Part shown: positions 48,165 to 55,274 of the stretch, piece by piece
How positions within the stretch are numbered: position 1 is the first letter of the stretch
Layout of the letters: each line of letters opens with the position of its first letter
NCBI GenBank assembly: GCA_947476475.1
Contig: CANJQT010000007.1
Span: 1-64,000, forward strand
Direction of reading: 5' to 3'
Source: Paracoccaceae bacterium
GTDB lineage: Bacteria > Pseudomonadota > Alphaproteobacteria > Rhodobacterales > Rhodobacteraceae
Length of the DNA: 64,000 nt
The notes under the pieces: model-generated
Told to the model about the DNA's origin: nothing
Database searches by the model: none
What the model saw: the letters and a program-made list of their open reading frames with translations, nothing else
Made by a program: the position numbers and the translations under genes

Positions 48165-48422
48165 TCACGCCGCCAAAAGCGGGTCTAGCCTGCCAGCATG
48201 ATCCAGTGCGTAAATCTTATCGCAGTCGCCGACATGCTGGCCGTTGACGAAGATCTGCGGCACGGTGCGGCTGCCCCCGGCGCGCTGGGTCATCGCCTGA
48301 CGCAGGGCGGGGTCGCGCGAGACGTCGATTTCTTCATAGCTTACACCCTTCGTCGCCAGAAGCTGCTTGGCAGCCCGGCAATAGGGGCAGGTAGGTGTGG
48401 TGTAGATTTCAACGCGGCGCAT
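48165..48422 (-). CDS. grxC: Glutaredoxin 3 (GrxC)
   Basis: This 85-residue dithiol glutaredoxin reduces disulfides and mixed disulfides with glutathione. It starts MRRVEIYTTPTCPYCRAAKQ with the active site CPYC at residues 12-15; TVPQIFVNGQHVGDCDKIYA contains the cis-proline TVP and glutathione-binding residues. It stands between comF and the nitrilase-like gene on the same strand. Confidence 0.95.
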   Translation of the reverse strand: MRRVEIYTTPTCPYCRAAKQLLATKGVSYEEIDVSRDPALRQAMTQRAGGSRTVPQIFVNGQHVGDCDKIYALDHAGRLDPLLAA

Positions 48423-48457
48423 GATGTCCTTCCTGAAGTCTTGATGACTATAGGGAT

Positions 48458-49183
48458 TTAGGCATCCTTCGCAACGCGTGCCAGAGCCAGAACGGAAACC
48501 TGTGTTGCGCCTGCCGCATGGCAGGCATCGGCGGCGGCGGCAAAAGTGGCGCCCGAGGTCATCACATCATCGACCAGCAGAACATGCCGCCCGACCATCT
48601 TGCCTCTGCGGCGCGGATGGACGCGAAACGCGTCCTCCAGATTGGCAAAGCGCTGATCGCGGCTTTTGCCTTCCTGGCTTTCGGTCTGACGCGGGCGCAC
48701 AAGAAGATCTGGGCAATGATCGATCCCGGTGATTTTCGCCAGCGAACGGCCAAGCAAGGCCGACTGGTTGTAGCGGCGGCGCAAAAGGCGGGTCCAGTGC
48801 AAGGGGATCGGGGCAGCGATCATACCGTTGGTCATGATCGGGCGGACGGCGCGGGCCAGCCAGCCCGCCATCGGGCGGATCAGGTCCAGCCGGTCGGCAT
48901 GTTTCAGCGACAGCACCAAATCGCGCCCCTTGTCGCGGTAAAGACAGACGGCGCGGCCCCGGTCCCACGGGCGGGCGATCGTCAGGCAATCATCGCAATA
49001 TTCCGGCCGCCCCTCGTCTTCGCCAGGCAGGGGGGTGCCGCATTTGTCGCATACCAGCCCGGCGATGAAGGACATGTCACGCCAGCAATCGGGGCACAGG
49101 CCGAAGTCTGACGCGACCTGCCCGCCACAGCCCACGCAGGTTGGCGGAAAAAGAAGATGCAGCGCGCTTTCTATTCCCATCAT
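48458..49183 (-). CDS. comF: ComF family protein (double zinc ribbon, phosphoribosyltransferase-like)
   Basis: The 241-residue protein has two zinc-ribbon cysteine clusters near the N-terminus (CVGCGGQV...CPDCW and CDKCGTPL...YCDDC) and a type I phosphoribosyltransferase fold with the PRPP loop HVLLVDDVMTSGATF near residue 205. ComF is linked to DNA uptake; in most bacteria its reaction is unknown. It is divergent from the methyltransferase-like gene at 49206 with only 22 bases between the starts, so the promoters overlap. Confidence 0.92.
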   Translation of the reverse strand: MMGIESALHLLFPPTCVGCGGQVASDFGLCPDCWRDMSFIAGLVCDKCGTPLPGEDEGRPEYCDDCLTIARPWDRGRAVCLYRDKGRDLVLSLKHADRLDLIRPMAGWLARAVRPIMTNGMIAAPIPLHWTRLLRRRYNQSALLGRSLAKITGIDHCPDLLVRPRQTESQEGKSRDQRFANLEDAFRVHPRRRGKMVGRHVLLVDDVMTSGATFAAAADACHAAGATQVSVLALARVAKDA

Positions 49184-49205
49184 CCGCCCCTAAATTCCGT
49201 CCACC

Positions 49206-50030
49206 ATGCAAGAACCGCCCAAACTGACGGACCGCCGCACCCTTGACCTCAACCGCGCCCGTGCGCGGCGGATCGGCCTTGCGCCTTTCCTGCACGAAGA
49301 AGCGATTGCCGAAATTCAGGAAAGACTGGCTCTGGTTAACAGAAGGTTTACAAAACCCGCTGTCGTCACGGCTTTTCCGGAAATCTGGGCCAGCGCCCTG
49401 CCCGGCGCGCGGATCGTGCCCGATGATGACGTGCTGGCGCTGGAACCGCAGGCGCATGATCTAGTGATTCATGCTATGGGCCTGCACTGGGCCAATGACC
49501 CGGTGGGCCAAATCATTCAGTGCGCCCGCGCCCTGCAACCGGACGGGTTGTTTCTGGCGGCATTGCCCGGGGGGCGCAGCCTTCAGGAACTGCGCGCCAG
49601 CCTTGCCGAGGCGGAAAGCAGGCTGACCGGCGGACTTTCCCCCCGCGTGCTGCCGATGGCAGAGATCCGCGATCTGGGCGGACTTCTGGGCCGCGCGGGC
49701 CTTGCGCTGCCGGTGGCGGATTCGCTGATGCTGAATGCCAGCTACCGCGACCTTGCCCATCTGGCCCATGACCTGCGCGCCATGGGTGAAAGCAATGCCT
49801 TGGCCGCCCGCAGCCGCCGCCCCGCGCAGCGCGATCTGTTCACGCTTGCCGCCCGCATCTATGCGGAAAGCTACCCTGCGGGCGACGGCCGGATCAGCGC
49901 CAGCTATGAGCTGATCTTCCTGACCGGCTGGACCCCGCACCCCAGCCAGCAAAAACCCCTGCGCCCCGGATCCGCACTGACGCGGCTGGCCGATGCGCTG
50001 AAGGCCGACCAGACGGAACCGGGCAATTGA
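49206..50030 (+). CDS. Methyltransferase-like protein (BioC/NDUFAF5 type), SAM motif degenerate
   Basis: The 274-residue protein aligns by eye with SAM-dependent methyltransferases of the BioC/NDUFAF5 type. It begins with a conserved RRTLDLNRARARRIG-like segment and has DLVIHAMGLHWANDPVG and ARALQPDGLFLAALPGG, the post-motif regions. The glycine-rich motif I (usually DLGCGTG) is replaced by VVTAFPEIWASALPG, so SAM binding may be weakened or altered. NDUFAF5-like proteins hydroxylate or methylate a complex I subunit; the role here is unproven. hemH starts 52 bases downstream. Confidence 0.8.
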   Translation: MQEPPKLTDRRTLDLNRARARRIGLAPFLHEEAIAEIQERLALVNRRFTKPAVVTAFPEIWASALPGARIVPDDDVLALEPQAHDLVIHAMGLHWANDPVGQIIQCARALQPDGLFLAALPGGRSLQELRASLAEAESRLTGGLSPRVLPMAEIRDLGGLLGRAGLALPVADSLMLNASYRDLAHLAHDLRAMGESNALAARSRRPAQRDLFTLAARIYAESYPAGDGRISASYELIFLTGWTPHPSQQKPLRPGSALTRLADALKADQTEPGN

Positions 50031-50082
50031 CCCCGCAACAGAAACCGCGCATGTCGCCCGCGACAGCTTTCAGGATCCGATC

Positions 50083-51132
50083 ATGACCAATGAGTTCCGC
50101 GCCTTGCCCCACGCCCCGGCGGATCACCCGGCGGTCAGGCAACCGAAAATCGGCATCCTGTTCGCCAATCTTGGCACGCCGGACGGCTACAGTTATTGGC
50201 CGATGCGCCGCTATCTGTCGGAATTCCTGTCGGACAAGCGGGTGATCGACTACCCCGCCTGGAAATGGCAGCCGATCCTGCAACTGATCATCCTGACCAA
50301 GCGCCCCAAGGCCAAGGGCCGCGATTACCAGTCGATCTGGAACCATGAGCGCAACGAAAGCCCGATGCTGACGATCACCCGCCAGCAGACCGAAAAGCTG
50401 CGTGCGGCGGCGGTGGCCGAATGGGGCGACCGGGTCATGGTTGATTTCTGCATGCGCTACGGCAATCCCTCGACCGAAAGCGTGGTGCAAAAGATGGTGG
50501 CCGAGGGGTGCGAAAAGATCCTGTTCTTCCCGCTTTACCCCCAATATGCGGGTGCCACCGTTGCCACCGCCAACGACCAGTTCTTCCGCGCCCTGATGAA
50601 GGAAAAGCGCCAGCCCGCTGCGCGCACCGTAGCCGAATATTTCGATCATCCGCTTTACATCGATGCGCTGGCGGGTTCGGTGACGCGTGCCTATGCGGCA
50701 CTGGATCACCGGCCAGATGTTCTGGTCGCGTCTTACCACGGCATGCCAAAACGCTATCTGATGGAAGGCGACCCCTACCATTGCCAGTGCCAGAAAACCA
50801 CGCGCCTGCTGCGCGAACGGTTGGGCTGGGACAAGGCCGCAATCGACACCACCTTCCAGTCGGTCTTTGGCCCGGAAGAATGGCTAAAGCCCTATACGGT
50901 GAAACATGTGGCCGAACTGGCCCGCGCCGGAAAGAAGAAGATCGCGGTGATTTCTCCGGCCTTTGCCGCCGACTGTATCGAGACGCTGGAAGAAATTCAG
51001 GGCGAGATCCGCGAGGAGTTCATGCATGCCGGGGGCGAAAGCTTCACCTATATTCCGTGCCTGAATGACGAAGACGCCCATATCGCCGCCCTGACCGCGG
51101 TTGTGCGGCAGAATCTGGCGGGCTGGGTCTGA
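50083..51132 (+). CDS. hemH: Ferrochelatase HemH
   Basis: HemH inserts ferrous iron into protoporphyrin IX, the last step of protoheme synthesis. The 349-residue protein shows KIGILFANLGTPDGYSYW at the start, SYHGMPKRYLMEGDPY with the catalytic histidine near residue 220, and AFAADCIETLEEIQGE with the conserved Glu near residue 305. Length is typical of alphaproteobacterial ferrochelatase. A strong terminator follows 25 bases after the stop. Confidence 0.97.
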   Translation: MTNEFRALPHAPADHPAVRQPKIGILFANLGTPDGYSYWPMRRYLSEFLSDKRVIDYPAWKWQPILQLIILTKRPKAKGRDYQSIWNHERNESPMLTITRQQTEKLRAAAVAEWGDRVMVDFCMRYGNPSTESVVQKMVAEGCEKILFFPLYPQYAGATVATANDQFFRALMKEKRQPAARTVAEYFDHPLYIDALAGSVTRAYAALDHRPDVLVASYHGMPKRYLMEGDPYHCQCQKTTRLLRERLGWDKAAIDTTFQSVFGPEEWLKPYTVKHVAELARAGKKKIAVISPAFAADCIETLEEIQGEIREEFMHAGGESFTYIPCLNDEDAHIAALTAVVRQNLAGWV

Positions 51133-51156
51133 CAGCTGGTCAGGCGCAGACAAAGA

Positions 51157-51184
51157 AAAAGGCGACGGAAAACCGTCGCCTTTT
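51157..51184. terminator. Bidirectional terminator between hemH and the 59-residue peptide gene
   Basis: AAAAGGCGACGG pairs with CCGTCGCCTTTT (51157-51168 with 51173-51184, AAAA loop), a perfect 12-base-pair stem with an A-run on one side and a T-run on the other. It ends hemH and the convergent small gene. Confidence 0.92.
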
Positions 51185-51205
51185 CTTCTGATTGCTCAGA
51201 AAATA

Positions 51206-51385
51206 TTAGTTGCTGGCAGCGGCCGCAACGAGCAGCAGAACCAGCAGCGGAACGACGATGCCGCCAGCCGACGACGAAGCCTTCGCTTCAACAACTTCCG
51301 GCTCGGTCACAGCTTCGCCCACGCCGCCAGCGAAAGCGGTGGTTGCGGAAAGCGTCAGAGCGGTAGCAAGCGCGATTTTCTTCAT
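51206..51385 (-). CDS. Small exported/membrane peptide, paralogue 1 (59 residues)
   Basis: The gene encodes a signal peptide (MKKIALATALTLSATTAFAG), a short acidic linker (EPEVVEAKASSSAGG) and a C-terminal hydrophobic segment (IVVPLLVLLLVAAAASN). This looks like a small periplasmic-face membrane peptide. I do not know its function. A second copy with almost the same sequence lies at 51745-51924. GGAG stands 9 bases before the ATG, in a leader shared with the second copy. The terminator at 51157-51184 follows. Confidence 0.72.
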   Translation of the reverse strand: MKKIALATALTLSATTAFAGGVGEAVTEPEVVEAKASSSAGGIVVPLLVLLLVAAAASN

Positions 51386-51744
51386 TTGTATGTCTCCATC
51401 CGCGCCCCAGCAAATGAATCAAGTGAGGATAACTGGGGCAAATTATCGTTACCTCGTGCTGTCGAGTAGCCCGAAGGGTGGGATATATGCAACAGCCCTT
51501 GTGCATCAAAAGCAAAGGTTTCGGGTATTTCGTCAAATAAGCAACACTTCGGCGCATGCCGGATGAGACTGGCGCGCGCTGTCTGGTCGCAATCAGAATT
51601 CTTGTGGCAAACCAAAAATATCCCGACAAAAGGCCGGGCTAACCGTTCAACATCGGCCGTTGGCAGCGGCACGGCGGCTTGGGGTGCATCGGGGTCAAAG
51701 CAGGCCCCGATGCGGTATTTAGCAGGCCCTTGGGCCAGTGTCGC
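51386..51744. other. Spacer between the two 59-residue peptide genes (359 bases)
   Basis: I see no gene in this stretch. Next to the first gene it holds the leader with the same TGTATGTCTCCATCCGCGCC sequence that precedes the second copy. At 51686-51713 GCATCGGGG pairs with CCCCGATGC (10-base loop), a hairpin just downstream of the second copy that may end its transcript. The remainder is unremarkable and less GC-rich than the coding parts. Confidence 0.6.
51686..51713 (-). terminator. Hairpin downstream of the second 59-residue peptide gene
   Basis: A 9-base-pair stem (51686-51694 with 51705-51713) lies 31 bases beyond the stop on the minus strand. It lacks a strong T-run, so it may be a weak or factor-aided terminator or a 3'-end stabiliser. 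Confidence 0.4.
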
Positions 51745-51924
51745 TTAGTTGCTGGCAGCAGCCGCAACCAGCAGCAGAACCAGCAGCGGAACGACGATGC
51801 CGCCAGCCGACGACGACGCTTCAGTGGCGACCGGTTCCGGTTCCATGACCGGTTCAGCAATGCCGCCGGCGAAAGCCGAGGTGGCAGCGAGCGTCAGTGC
51901 AGTTGCAAGCGCAAACTTCTTCAT
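51745..51924 (-). CDS. Small exported/membrane peptide, paralogue 2 (59 residues)
   Basis: The product is MKKFALATALTLAATSAFAG, an acidic linker (EPVMEPEPVATEASSSAGG) and the same hydrophobic tail as paralogue 1 (IVVPLLVLLLVAAAASN). Signal peptide and tail are nearly identical between copies while the linker has drifted, which suggests that the two ends are constrained. I use the ATG at 51924; the longer frame to 51954 crosses the ribosome-binding site GGAG. The two genes point the same way. Confidence 0.72.
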   Translation of the reverse strand: MKKFALATALTLAATSAFAGGIAEPVMEPEPVATEASSSAGGIVVPLLVLLLVAAAASN

Positions 51925-52064
51925 CTGTATGTCTCCATCCGCGCCCCGTTTCAAAATGAATGGGATGGCCGGGGCTGCCTCCGTCCCTTAGCATACAAGG
52001 TGCGGTGGACTGGCATTTTTTTCCAGCATTTTTTTCGCCCACCGCAACCGCAGGCACCAGTCTG

Positions 52065-52682
52065 TCAAATCAGCAACACCTGGGTCCCGACCTTGGCCAT
52101 TTCGAACAGTTCGGTGATATGTTCATTATAAAGGCCCACGCAGCCGTTCGACGACCGCCGCCCGATCTTGCGGGTATCATGGGTGCCGTGGATGCGATAG
52201 AACTGCCAGCCCAGGTAAAGCGCGCGCACCCCAAGCGGGTTTGCCGGGTCGCCGCCGGGAATGAACTCGGGCCATTCGGGATAGCGTGCGCGCATCGCTG
52301 GCGTCGGGCGCCATGGCGGATTCACCACCTTGTCCACCACTTCAGTGCGCCCGCGGCGAACCAGATCTTCGGTCAGCGCGACAGAGCAGGGATAAAGCCG
52401 GTAGGTCACCTGATCTTCGTTCCAGTAATGCAGCGCGCGCGAGGTGATATCCACCAGGATGGCACCCTTCCGGAGGTCGGGGAAATAGGGCTGCCATTCC
52501 AGCGAACGGAAGCTGGACATGTTGCGGCGCAGATTGTGGCTGAGGTCGTTTTCGACCTCGGTGCTGTTGGCATCCATCGTGGACTGGGCGAAAGCCGGGG
52601 CGGCAAGGGCCGCTGTGGCGAAAGCTGCGGCACCGCCCAGAAGGGACCGGCGGCTTACTTTGCGCGCGTCTTGTGAACTCAT
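52065..52682 (-). CDS. L,D-transpeptidase (YkuD family) with Tat-type signal
   Basis: The 205-residue protein starts MSSQDARKVSRRSLLGGAAA, a twin-arginine-like signal (SRRSLLGG) followed by a hydrophobic stretch and AFA cleavage site, so it is probably exported folded by the Tat pathway. The YkuD domain has the catalytic motif IHGTHDTRKIGRRSSNGCVG with Cys near residue 182 and a His in HGT. L,D-transpeptidases make 3-3 cross-links or attach proteins to peptidoglycan. The start at 52682 is preferred to the frame at 52748. It is divergent from the CAP-domain lipoprotein gene. Confidence 0.92.
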   Translation of the reverse strand: MSSQDARKVSRRSLLGGAAAFATAALAAPAFAQSTMDANSTEVENDLSHNLRRNMSSFRSLEWQPYFPDLRKGAILVDITSRALHYWNEDQVTYRLYPCSVALTEDLVRRGRTEVVDKVVNPPWRPTPAMRARYPEWPEFIPGGDPANPLGVRALYLGWQFYRIHGTHDTRKIGRRSSNGCVGLYNEHITELFEMAKVGTQVLLI

Positions 52683-52881
52683 TGCCTCATGACTCCGTTT
52701 TGCGGTTAGGGTCCGCACCAGGTCTGATCGCCTGCTTGAAGGACCCATCCTATCTGCTGTCGGGGCGCGCGCGCATGCAAATCAAACCTGCGCGACCTTC
52801 CGCGGCCCGATAATTTGGCGTTTGAACACTGTTTGACGAAACTGTAAAGCACAGCGTGATGAAAATGAGGGCTTCTTGCCG

Positions 52882-53391
52882 ATGATGAAATTTGCCGGAG
52901 CGGTCCTGGCCACCGCACTTCTTCTTTCCGCCTGCGTCACGGCGCCGCCGCAACTTGGCCCGGACGGCAAACCGCTGCCCGAAGCCTATATCATCGGGCC
53001 GGGCGATGTCAGCCGCGTGACCTATTCGATGGTGGATTCGATCAATGCGCTGCGGACGGCCAAGGGGCTTGTGCCCTTGCAACTGGATGCGCAACTGACC
53101 GCCGCCGCCGCCACCCATTCGCGCGATATGGCCGTGCAGAACCGCCCCTGGCATTTTGGGTCCGACGGTTCTTCGCCGCTTCTGCGGGTGCAGCGCACCG
53201 GCTATGCCGGCAAGATGATGGGCGAGAATATTTCGGAAACCTACGAGAACGAGCTTGAAACCCTGACCGCCTGGATGTCGGTCCCCGATACCCGCGCCGT
53301 GGTTCTGGACCCCAAAGCGGTGAGCATGGGCTTTTCCTGGTATCAGGAACCTTCGGGCAAGATCTGGTGGACGCTGGTCACTGGAAGCTGA
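52882..53391 (+). CDS. CAP (SCP/PR-1) domain lipoprotein
   Basis: The 169-residue protein has a lipoprotein signal (MMKFAGAVLATALLLSACVT, lipobox LSAC). A CAP domain follows: INALRTAKGLVPLQLDAQLT, AAATHSRDMAVQNRPWHFG with the conserved histidine, and MGENISETYENELETLTAWM. CAP proteins of bacteria are envelope-associated and mostly uncharacterised. The gene lies between two L,D-transpeptidase genes, and a terminator follows its stop. Confidence 0.88.
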   Translation: MMKFAGAVLATALLLSACVTAPPQLGPDGKPLPEAYIIGPGDVSRVTYSMVDSINALRTAKGLVPLQLDAQLTAAAATHSRDMAVQNRPWHFGSDGSSPLLRVQRTGYAGKMMGENISETYENELETLTAWMSVPDTRAVVLDPKAVSMGFSWYQEPSGKIWWTLVTGS

Positions 53392-53417
53392 TCGCAACAA
53401 GCCATTGTCAGACAAGA

Positions 53418-53445
53418 AAAAAGGCGGCCGGACGGCCGCCTTTTT
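53418..53445. terminator. Bidirectional terminator between the CAP and L,D-transpeptidase genes
   Basis: AAAAAGGCGGCC pairs with GGCCGCCTTTTT (53418-53429 with 53434-53445, 4-base loop). The stem has an A-run on the left and a T-run on the right, ending the convergent genes. Confidence 0.92.
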
Positions 53446-53464
53446 CATAACCTTGGCGCCAGGA

Positions 53465-53959
53465 TCATGGCTTGATGAAGATCGGCGTGCCGACCTTGAC
53501 CATCGAATAGACTTCCTCGATCTCGCTGTTGGTCACGGCGATGCAGCCGGCGGTCCAGTCGGTGCCCTTGGCCTTCTTGCGCGGGGCCTGTCCGTGAACG
53601 AAGATGTCGCCCCCCGGCTGTTTGCCCAGCGCCTTTGCGTCGGCGCGGTCCTTTTCGTTAGGATAGGAAATACCCAGCGACAGGTAAAAGGCGCTTCGCG
53701 GGTTACGACGGTTGATGAAATAGGTGCCTTCCGGCGTCTTGCCGTCGCCCTCGATCTGCTTGTCGCCCACCGGATTGCCGCCAAGCGCGATCTGATAGTT
53801 TTCAAGCACCTCATTGCCGTGCAGCAGATACATCTGCCGGTCGGCCTTGTGGACGACGATAGCCGTCACTTCCGGCCCGTCATATGTCCGGAATTTCGAC
53901 TCGCCGCAGGCCGCCAGCACCAGTGGGGCACCCAAAAGCAAGATACCAAGATATTTCAT
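53465..53959 (-). CDS. L,D-transpeptidase family lipoprotein
   Basis: The 164-residue protein starts with a lipoprotein signal (MKYLGILLLGAPLVLAACGE, lipobox LAAC). A YkuD domain follows with YLLHGNEVLENYQIALGG, IFVHGQAPRKKAKGTDW and the catalytic cysteine in DWTAGCIAVTNSEIEEVY. It shares the fold but little sequence with the first L,D-transpeptidase at 52065, so the two are not a recent duplication. I use the ATG at 53959; the upstream frame overlaps the rRNA methyltransferase region. Confidence 0.92.
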   Translation of the reverse strand: MKYLGILLLGAPLVLAACGESKFRTYDGPEVTAIVVHKADRQMYLLHGNEVLENYQIALGGNPVGDKQIEGDGKTPEGTYFINRRNPRSAFYLSLGISYPNEKDRADAKALGKQPGGDIFVHGQAPRKKAKGTDWTAGCIAVTNSEIEEVYSMVKVGTPIFIKP

Positions 53960-54044
53960 GATCGGCCCGTCTGCCCCTTTTTCTTCGCCTCTTACACCCC
54001 GGGCCTGACCAGCGGAAGTGGGCCTTTCACAGCTTTTCGTGATG

Positions 54045-55274
54045 CTAGCCGCGCGACAGCCGCGCCGCCAATTCAACATGTGGCGACCAGCGGAACTGGT
54101 CAACCACCTGCACCCAGTCCAGCCGGAACCCGGCGGCCGTCAATATCCGCGCATCGCGGGCGAATGTCACCGGATTGCACGACACATAGGCGATGACCTT
54201 CACTTTCGATTGCGCAAGCTCGCGCACCTGCGCTTCGGCCCCGGCGCGCGGCGGATCCAGCACCACCGCGTCATGGCGGTTCAATTCGTCAGGCAGCAAG
54301 GGGCGGCGGAACAGATCGCGGGTTTCGGTCGTGACCCGGTGCAGGCCTTGCGCCTTGCGAAAGCCTGCTTCAAGCGCGACTAGCATCGGCTTTTCCGATT
54401 CCGCCGCATGGACCTCGGCCTGTTCGGCCAAAGGCAGGCTGAAGGTGCCCGCCCCGGAAAACAGATCGGCAATGCGCCGCGCCTTGCCCACCGTTTCGCG
54501 CACGGCGGCCAGCAGTGCGGCCTCGCCGGCCTTCGTCGCTTGCAAGAACGCCCCGGCCGGCGGCGCGACCAGCGCCTTGCCGAACCTCTGCAGGGGCGGG
54601 CGACGGGTGGCGACCGGCTCGCCCTCCCAGGTGATGCGCGCCAGATCGGCACTTTCGGCCAGCGCCGCCAACTTCTGGAACAACTCGGCGTCCATCGGCT
54701 TGCCGCCCATGACCGCCAGATCAACGCCGCTTTCGCTTTCGGTGACGGTCAGCGCCAGTTCGCCCTTGCGGGAATTCCCGGCCTCGGTCACCGCATGCAG
54801 GGTGGGCAGCGCCGCCAGCAGTTGCGGCGCCAGCAATGCGCAATCCTTCAGATCGACCAATGTGCCCGAAGCACGGCCATGAAATCCGACGATCGTGCCC
54901 TTCTTTGTCCGTCGCCCAGAAAGCGTCGCCCGCCGCCGCGACCGTCCGGGCGAGGTTTGAATGGCGCGCATCGGCGCCTCAAGCCCCTGTGCGGCCAGCG
55001 CCGAGGCCACGACCTGAACTTTCCAGCCCGCGACAAACGCATCGGTCGCATGCTGCAGCGCGCAGCCTCCGCAGGCGGCATAGTGCGGGCAGGGCGCGCG
55101 GCGGCGGTCTGGCGATGGGGTGACGACCTTGGGCGCGTCCATCCGGCCCGCCACAACCTCGCCTTCGACCACTTCGCCCGGCAGGGCGCGCGGCACGAAC
55201 ACCGGTCCGCCCATCACATCATCCGCGCCGATCCCGTCGCCATGATGGCCCAGCCGTTCGATTGTCAGCCTCAC
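54045..55274 (-). CDS. Class I SAM-dependent RNA methyltransferase (RlmD/TrmA family)
   Basis: The 409-residue protein belongs to the RNA m5U methyltransferase family. It has an N-terminal TRAM-like part (RLTIERLGHHGDGIGADDVM), a cysteine cluster CPHYAACGGCALQHA that would hold an iron-sulfur centre, the SAM-binding IADLFSGAGTFSLPLAEQ and the catalytic region AVVLDPPRAGAEAQ with AYVSCNPVTFARD containing the nucleophile cysteine. The target could be 23S rRNA m5U1939 or tRNA. It starts with a GTG and overlaps the end of the ABC exporter gene. Confidence 0.92.
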   Translation of the reverse strand: MRLTIERLGHHGDGIGADDVMGGPVFVPRALPGEVVEGEVVAGRMDAPKVVTPSPDRRRAPCPHYAACGGCALQHATDAFVAGWKVQVVASALAAQGLEAPMRAIQTSPGRSRRRATLSGRRTKKGTIVGFHGRASGTLVDLKDCALLAPQLLAALPTLHAVTEAGNSRKGELALTVTESESGVDLAVMGGKPMDAELFQKLAALAESADLARITWEGEPVATRRPPLQRFGKALVAPPAGAFLQATKAGEAALLAAVRETVGKARRIADLFSGAGTFSLPLAEQAEVHAAESEKPMLVALEAGFRKAQGLHRVTTETRDLFRRPLLPDELNRHDAVVLDPPRAGAEAQVRELAQSKVKVIAYVSCNPVTFARDARILTAAGFRLDWVQVVDQFRWSPHVELAARLSRG

